Assembly: GCA_046351595.1 (NCBI GenBank)
Contig: JAXLYE010000003.1
Location: 682,001-746,000, forward strand
DNA length: 64,000 bases
Direction of reading: 5' to 3'
DNA from: JAXLYE01 sp046351595
GTDB taxonomy: Bacteria > Myxococcota_A > Polyangia > Palsa-1104 > JAEUJZ01
In this document: positions 60,259 through 64,000 of the stretch, piece by piece
Layout: each line of letters begins with the position of its first letter
Position numbering within the stretch: position 1 is the stretch's first letter
Made by a program: the position numbers and the translations under genes
The notes under the pieces: model-generated
What the model was told of the DNA's origin: nothing
Seen by the model: only the letters and a program-made list of their open reading frames with translations
Database searches by the model: none

Positions 60259-61644
60259 ATGAGTAAACCGGCGGCTTGGTACTTCACCGCACCGTGGGAT
60301 CCGGTGCCAGTTAGACGCGGCGATGCGCTCGGGCTTCGCGCGGGAGCCGACTACTTTGCCGAGCTACTGGCGCCCGGTCTGAGCAATGGTACCTCCGACG
60401 CGCGGTGGATCTCCCTCCTCTCATGGTGCCTCAAGTGGTCACACGTCGCGTGGCGCAACGCCGGCGGCGGCAACCTGTCTCGACGTGACGATCAGCGTGC
60501 ACGTTACGCATGGCTTCGTCCTCTTGAGCTTCTATGGGTCGCTCGCGCGCTCGTCTCCAAGCAAACCACCGGCCAGCTTCGCGGGCGACGAAGTGTGAAG
60601 CGCTGGCTTGATGCCATCAACGACAGACGATGGCTTCCCAACTTTGCAATGAGCCCTGACCAGTTCCGTCGATACCGGCAAGTCGGGACGTACGGCGCGT
60701 ACCGCGTGGTGTTCCGTGCCGTGCCGGGGCTGACGACCGGCGACGGCTGGACGCCCGACGTCACCACCCTCGCGCTCGCGAACCTCGTGAACGAGAGCCT
60801 CCCTCGTGTGGCGCGACTGAGTGAGGAGCACTTCGAGAACGGCACGAAGTGGGGCCGCTGGAGCGGCGGCGACGAGGCGCGCTACTGGGTGGAGCGCGGG
60901 TGGAAAACCTCAAGGGAGATGATCGGTGGCTTTCTGCCCACGCCCGAAGACATGGCAGGAAAGCGTCTCCCCGAGCAAGAGCGTCGATTGCTCGAGCCCG
61001 CGCTGTTCAGCACTGATTCGACTCGTCGGGTCACGGCCGAGGTGCTAGCCGGTGCAAAGGGCGCTAGATCCCACGCCGAACTGTGTGACGCGCTCGCCAA
61101 CTCCAGCGCGATGTCGAAGCAGATCGAGCCTTTGTCACTCGCACCACTTCCTGCCTTCACCCGCTTGGCCGACGCCGCCATGCACGCGATGCGAGGGCTA
61201 TGGAACGAGATCAACCACGACCACGCTCAGCAGGCGCCTGCCGTCGAGAAGCTTGCACGCGCGAACGACCTGCCCTCGCGGTTCGGCCAGCTCCGAGAGG
61301 CGAGCCTCGCGTGGTTTCGCGCTCCTGGAAGAAGCCACTTCCCACAGGAGGGGGTCGTCACCCGGCTCGCCGAGGCCATGCGCGACGCCAAGACGCCGAT
61401 CCAGCAACTGCGAGCGCTCTCGCAGCACCACCATGAGTACGGTGGCGGGCGACGGTGGTTCCGTGAGCAAGCCGGCAAGCTCGTCCCTCTCGTGGCCGAC
61501 ACTGGCATCGCTGCGAGCGACTATCGATTTAGGCTCCGGTCGCTGTGCCACCTGGCGTCCCAATGTGGCGTCGCGAACCTGAACGTCGCGCTCCAAGCCC
61601 TGACAGAGCGCACGCCCGTTGACGAGGATGGTGACCTCCTGTGA
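60259..61644 (+). CDS. Hypothetical protein, first gene of a PLD/helicase operon
   Basis: 461 residues from the ATG at 60259. Predicted soluble and rich in Trp and Arg (WISLLSWCLKWSHVAWRNAG, FGQLREASLAWFRAPGRSHF); no family was recognised. Its TGA overlaps the GTG start of the next gene by 4 nt (GTGA), so the products are made together. By context it is a specific component of a defence-type complex with the PLD-like and helicase proteins. Confidence 0.72.
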   Translation: MSKPAAWYFTAPWDPVPVRRGDALGLRAGADYFAELLAPGLSNGTSDARWISLLSWCLKWSHVAWRNAGGGNLSRRDDQRARYAWLRPLELLWVARALVSKQTTGQLRGRRSVKRWLDAINDRRWLPNFAMSPDQFRRYRQVGTYGAYRVVFRAVPGLTTGDGWTPDVTTLALANLVNESLPRVARLSEEHFENGTKWGRWSGGDEARYWVERGWKTSREMIGGFLPTPEDMAGKRLPEQERRLLEPALFSTDSTRRVTAEVLAGAKGARSHAELCDALANSSAMSKQIEPLSLAPLPAFTRLADAAMHAMRGLWNEINHDHAQQAPAVEKLARANDLPSRFGQLREASLAWFRAPGRSHFPQEGVVTRLAEAMRDAKTPIQQLRALSQHHHEYGGGRRWFREQAGKLVPLVADTGIAASDYRFRLRSLCHLASQCGVANLNVALQALTERTPVDEDGDLL

Positions 61645-63437
61645 GCGCTCCGGACTGGAAGGAGGTTCTGCCCGTTCCACCGCCCGGAGCCCGGCTCCGC
61701 GAGGCATGGTTTACGAGCTTCGAGCAACCTGACGCCGGCCTCTTGGTGGAGCATCTGCTGCCGGCGCTGCTGGGCGCGAGCCATTCGCTTACCCAGGAAC
61801 CCCAGGAAAACAAGCTGTTCTTTGGGGAGCTTGGCACTGCGCTCGAGGCCCTGCACGGCCGGCTCACGGTTATCTCGTCCCCACCGCGCGAAGCTCGGGA
61901 AGCCTCGCAGTACCCCTGGCTGTGGCGGTACATAAACCACTTCACGGTCGGCGCTAAGTCGCACGCTGTGCAGCACGCCAAGTTCTGGGCCTTTCACTGG
62001 ACGAGCAGCGATGAAGAACTCATCGAGCTGCACGTCTCGTCAACGAACCTCACGGCATCGGCGTTTAAGGCGCAGGTGCAAGCGGGCTGGCAGGTTTTGC
62101 TGCCGCTAGGCCAACGCACCAGCGCGAACACGCTTCGCTCGTGGCGAGATCTTATTCCGTTTCTCGAGGCGCTCGGTGCTTCAGCCGGCGAGGTTGCGAC
62201 GACGCGAATAGAGCGCCTCGTCACCTTGCTTGGTCGCGTGCAGTGCCCGGCCGACGTGACGTTTGTTGCGAGCATTCCCGGCGAGAGGAGTGCGGCTCGC
62301 AAGCTCAAGCAGTTCGAGGCGTCCGAGATCCACGTGCTGACGCCAACGATCGGCGAGTGGAACGAACGAACCCTCACGGCATGGAGCCGCGACGTGGGAG
62401 TCGCTGCCGGCAAGACCCACCTAAAGTGGATCTCCACGAAGCATCCGTGGGTGGTCACCTCAGGTTGGGCGCTCTCCACGGCTGCCAGCGAGGCGCTGGA
62501 GGTCAACGGTGTGCAGCTTGAGTGCATTTCGAGCGAGGCGAGGTTCACCCAGCAGCATCGCGATGCAGACCAGCGATGGAGCCACGCCAAGCTCTACCTG
62601 TTCCGCAGCGGGCGAAAGTACCGACTGCTTGTGACGTCAGCGAACTGGAGTCCGTCCGCATGGGGCGCGGGGAAGGCATCGCCGCGTAACTTCGAGCTCG
62701 GCGTCATCTTCGAGTCCGAGTGGACAGACCTCGAAGCACTCGGCGAGCCGTTCGATCCGCCTGACACCGTCCCCTTCTGCGTAGACCGGGTCGAAGACGA
62801 TGCGCACGCGTATGCGCTCGAATGGGGAGAAGCCAGTTGGGATGGGAAGCACATACAACTGCGCGCGCGTAGCTCCGATCCTTCTTTGCCAGTTAGTGCC
62901 ATCGTTACCTTCACGGGCGGCTCGGAAAAACGCGTCAGGCTGGTCGACGGCGCGTCCACCATGCCCTGGAAGGATCCAACTCATACGCCGCTTACCGCAC
63001 GATTCACGCAGGGCTCCGGCTCCTTGGAAGTCCACGTCCTCGACCTTCGTCCGCCGGCCGAGTTTGCCAAAACCCCGCTGCCCGAGATCGATCCTGCCGT
63101 TGCTGCGGCGCTGCGCGAGGCATTCTTGCTTCAGCGTTACGGCGGTCCGGTAGTTGATGCCGAATCCATTCCCGGCCTGGGCGGAGCAAGCCGACCACCA
63201 AGCGTTGCGGCTCCTACTGCCGACTACTCGGTGCAGGCGTGGCTCGAGGCGCGTGCAGCGTTCCACGTGATCGACCAGTGGCGAGCCGCGCTCGAGAAGG
63301 CGAAGAACGATCCCTTCCTGCTCGAACGCGTACGTTTGGACGGCGAGGAACTGCGTGCGCTTTTCGCGCGCCTTGGGGGAGCCGCCGCCGTTCTCGCAGT
63401 CGAAGAGCTGGGCTGGCGCCTCGACGAGGAGCGATGA
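61641..63437 (+). CDS. Phospholipase D-like protein
   Basis: 598 residues from a GTG at 61641. Two HxK...N half-sites mark the PLD superfamily: HAKFWAFHW with VSSTNLTASAF (near 115-140) and HAKLYLFRSG with VTSANWSPSAW (near 315-340), as in Tdp1/PLD-type phosphodiesterases and nucleases. The C-terminal ~200 residues are beta-rich and then helical. It is probably a nuclease or nucleic-acid-processing subunit. Its stop overlaps the helicase start, so the operon is fully coupled. Confidence 0.82.
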   Translation: MSAPDWKEVLPVPPPGARLREAWFTSFEQPDAGLLVEHLLPALLGASHSLTQEPQENKLFFGELGTALEALHGRLTVISSPPREAREASQYPWLWRYINHFTVGAKSHAVQHAKFWAFHWTSSDEELIELHVSSTNLTASAFKAQVQAGWQVLLPLGQRTSANTLRSWRDLIPFLEALGASAGEVATTRIERLVTLLGRVQCPADVTFVASIPGERSAARKLKQFEASEIHVLTPTIGEWNERTLTAWSRDVGVAAGKTHLKWISTKHPWVVTSGWALSTAASEALEVNGVQLECISSEARFTQQHRDADQRWSHAKLYLFRSGRKYRLLVTSANWSPSAWGAGKASPRNFELGVIFESEWTDLEALGEPFDPPDTVPFCVDRVEDDAHAYALEWGEASWDGKHIQLRARSSDPSLPVSAIVTFTGGSEKRVRLVDGASTMPWKDPTHTPLTARFTQGSGSLEVHVLDLRPPAEFAKTPLPEIDPAVAAALREAFLLQRYGGPVVDAESIPGLGGASRPPSVAAPTADYSVQAWLEARAAFHVIDQWRAALEKAKNDPFLLERVRLDGEELRALFARLGGAAAVLAVEELGWRLDEER

Positions 63438-64000
63438 TGGACGACTTTCAGATCGACGCCAGCAAGTTGCATTTCCTCGACAATCCGGCTCGGTACATCG
63501 AGCGCGAGAATGGCGGCCTTCAGCTCGAACCGCTCAAGAGGCAGTTCAAAACGGCGAAGGAGATCCTCTCCCGACTAGCCGCTGGGCGAGGAGTGCTGCT
63601 CGCCGATGACGTCGGCCTCGGCAAGACGACCGTAGGGGCGCTCGTAGCCTGGGTCGTCGCCTGCCAGAAGATGCGCGTGCGGATCTACGCGCCCAACGAT
63701 GTCATGCGTCGGCGCTGGGCCGAGGAGCTCGAGCGCCATGTGCCGCTGCTATGGCAGCAGCTCGGCGCGAGAGACGACCGCATCAAGCAAGGCAACGTGG
63801 GGAAGCTGAACGCCGGCCGTATTCAGATCGCAACCCACCACGAACTGCTCAGGAGCCACGGGAAGAACCAGCAGCGCACCGCTTGCGATTTAATGATCAT
63901 CGACGAGGCCCACCGCGCCAAGGGGCAGGGCAGCATGTTCAATGAAGCCCTGCGCAACCTGGGCGACCACGCCAAGAGGAAGCTGATTCTCACCGCGACG
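63437..64000 (+). CDS. SNF2/DEAH-type helicase, cut by the window end
   Basis: The first 188 codons from the ATG at 63437 (63434 also possible). LEPLKRQFKTAKEILSRLAA is followed by motif I LLADDVGLGKTT, motif Ia (VRIYAPNDVMRRRW), motif II LMIIDEAHRAKG and motif III LILTAT, typical of SNF2-family superfamily 2 translocases. It should use ATP to move on DNA. With the PLD-like and unknown genes it forms a probable anti-phage system of no type I can name; DISARM also pairs a SNF2 helicase with a PLD protein, but the other DISARM genes are not seen. Confidence 0.88.
   Translation, partial: MDDFQIDASKLHFLDNPARYIERENGGLQLEPLKRQFKTAKEILSRLAAGRGVLLADDVGLGKTTVGALVAWVVACQKMRVRIYAPNDVMRRRWAEELERHVPLLWQQLGARDDRIKQGNVGKLNAGRIQIATHHELLRSHGKNQQRTACDLMIIDEAHRAKGQGSMFNEALRNLGDHAKRKLILTAT

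Noticed and set aside
60259..64000. Naming the operon as DISARM
   Set aside because: A SNF2 helicase and PLD protein are shared, but no methyltransferase or DUF1998 gene is visible before the window ends.

Overview
The window comes from a GC-rich bacterium that is most likely a myxobacterium (phylum Myxococcota). This is inferred from the gene content: several Hanks-type Ser/Thr kinases and pseudokinases, FHA proteins, FG-GAP and WD-repeat lipoproteins, a cytochrome P450, CHAT proteases and STAND ATPases. No rRNA or tRNA gene was recognised, so a genus cannot be given.

Region 1 (1-17.6 kb) looks like ordinary chromosome. It holds a ferredoxin/FAD oxidoreductase with a beta-propeller-like lipoprotein, a bifunctional (p)ppGpp synthetase/hydrolase, an NTF2-like protein, a membrane glycosyltransferase, a pseudokinase-FHA protein, an FG-GAP lipoprotein, a MORN-like lipoprotein, a P450, a thioredoxin-fold exported protein and an MFS/POT-type transporter.

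Region 2 (17.6-27.7 kb) is a Ser/Thr kinase gene cut in two exactly at the HRD codons of its catalytic loop. The halves lie 9.4 kb apart, and the 7-bp sequence CACCGCG occurs at both junctions. Between them are a frameshifted exported coiled protein, two PASTA proteins, a 5'-truncated effector-like protein with a possible partner, a papain-like-fold protein, a YhcG-type nuclease gene broken by one stop codon, and an HNH endonuclease. The kinase fragment breaks off again at 27.68 kb, beside a short sequence shared with the integrase cassettes at 56.9-59.5 kb.

Region 3 (28-53.7 kb) is the most unusual part. A set of genes for an FHA protein with a helical effector-associated (EAD-like) domain, a DUF3102-like protein, an NtrC-like AAA/STAND ATPase, a TPR or TPR-CHAT protein and a CHAT-EAD protease occurs twice, once at 28.1-34 kb and again at 38.8-50.3 kb. 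The second copy also has an active membrane Ser/Thr kinase, a single-pass membrane protein, an ECF-type sigma factor translationally coupled to an exported TPR-CHAT protease, and a membrane pseudokinase. Between the copies lies a 1455-residue protein with an exported WD40 region, one membrane helix and a cytoplasmic STAND ATPase. I read this as an undescribed membrane-spanning signalling or biological-conflict system. Its likely logic is sensing outside the membrane, then kinase/FHA and STAND signalling, then CHAT proteolysis and sigma-factor output. A four-gene chain coupled by short overlaps or a short gap (membrane protein, POT transporter, methyltransferase-like protein, AAA/STAND hybrid) closes the region.

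Region 4 (54-64 kb) is a mobile-element zone. Two paralogous Cys-motif proteins each sit downstream of their own dense non-coding array: one of GGTTTGC/GCAAACC palindromes, the other of ACGGT cores phased every 13 bp and ending in a 48-bp perfect palindrome. Twin convergent tyrosine recombinases of equal length follow, with a perfect inverted repeat between them. The window ends in a translationally coupled operon of an unknown protein, a phospholipase D-like protein and a SNF2-type helicase that runs off the edge, probably a phage-defence locus.
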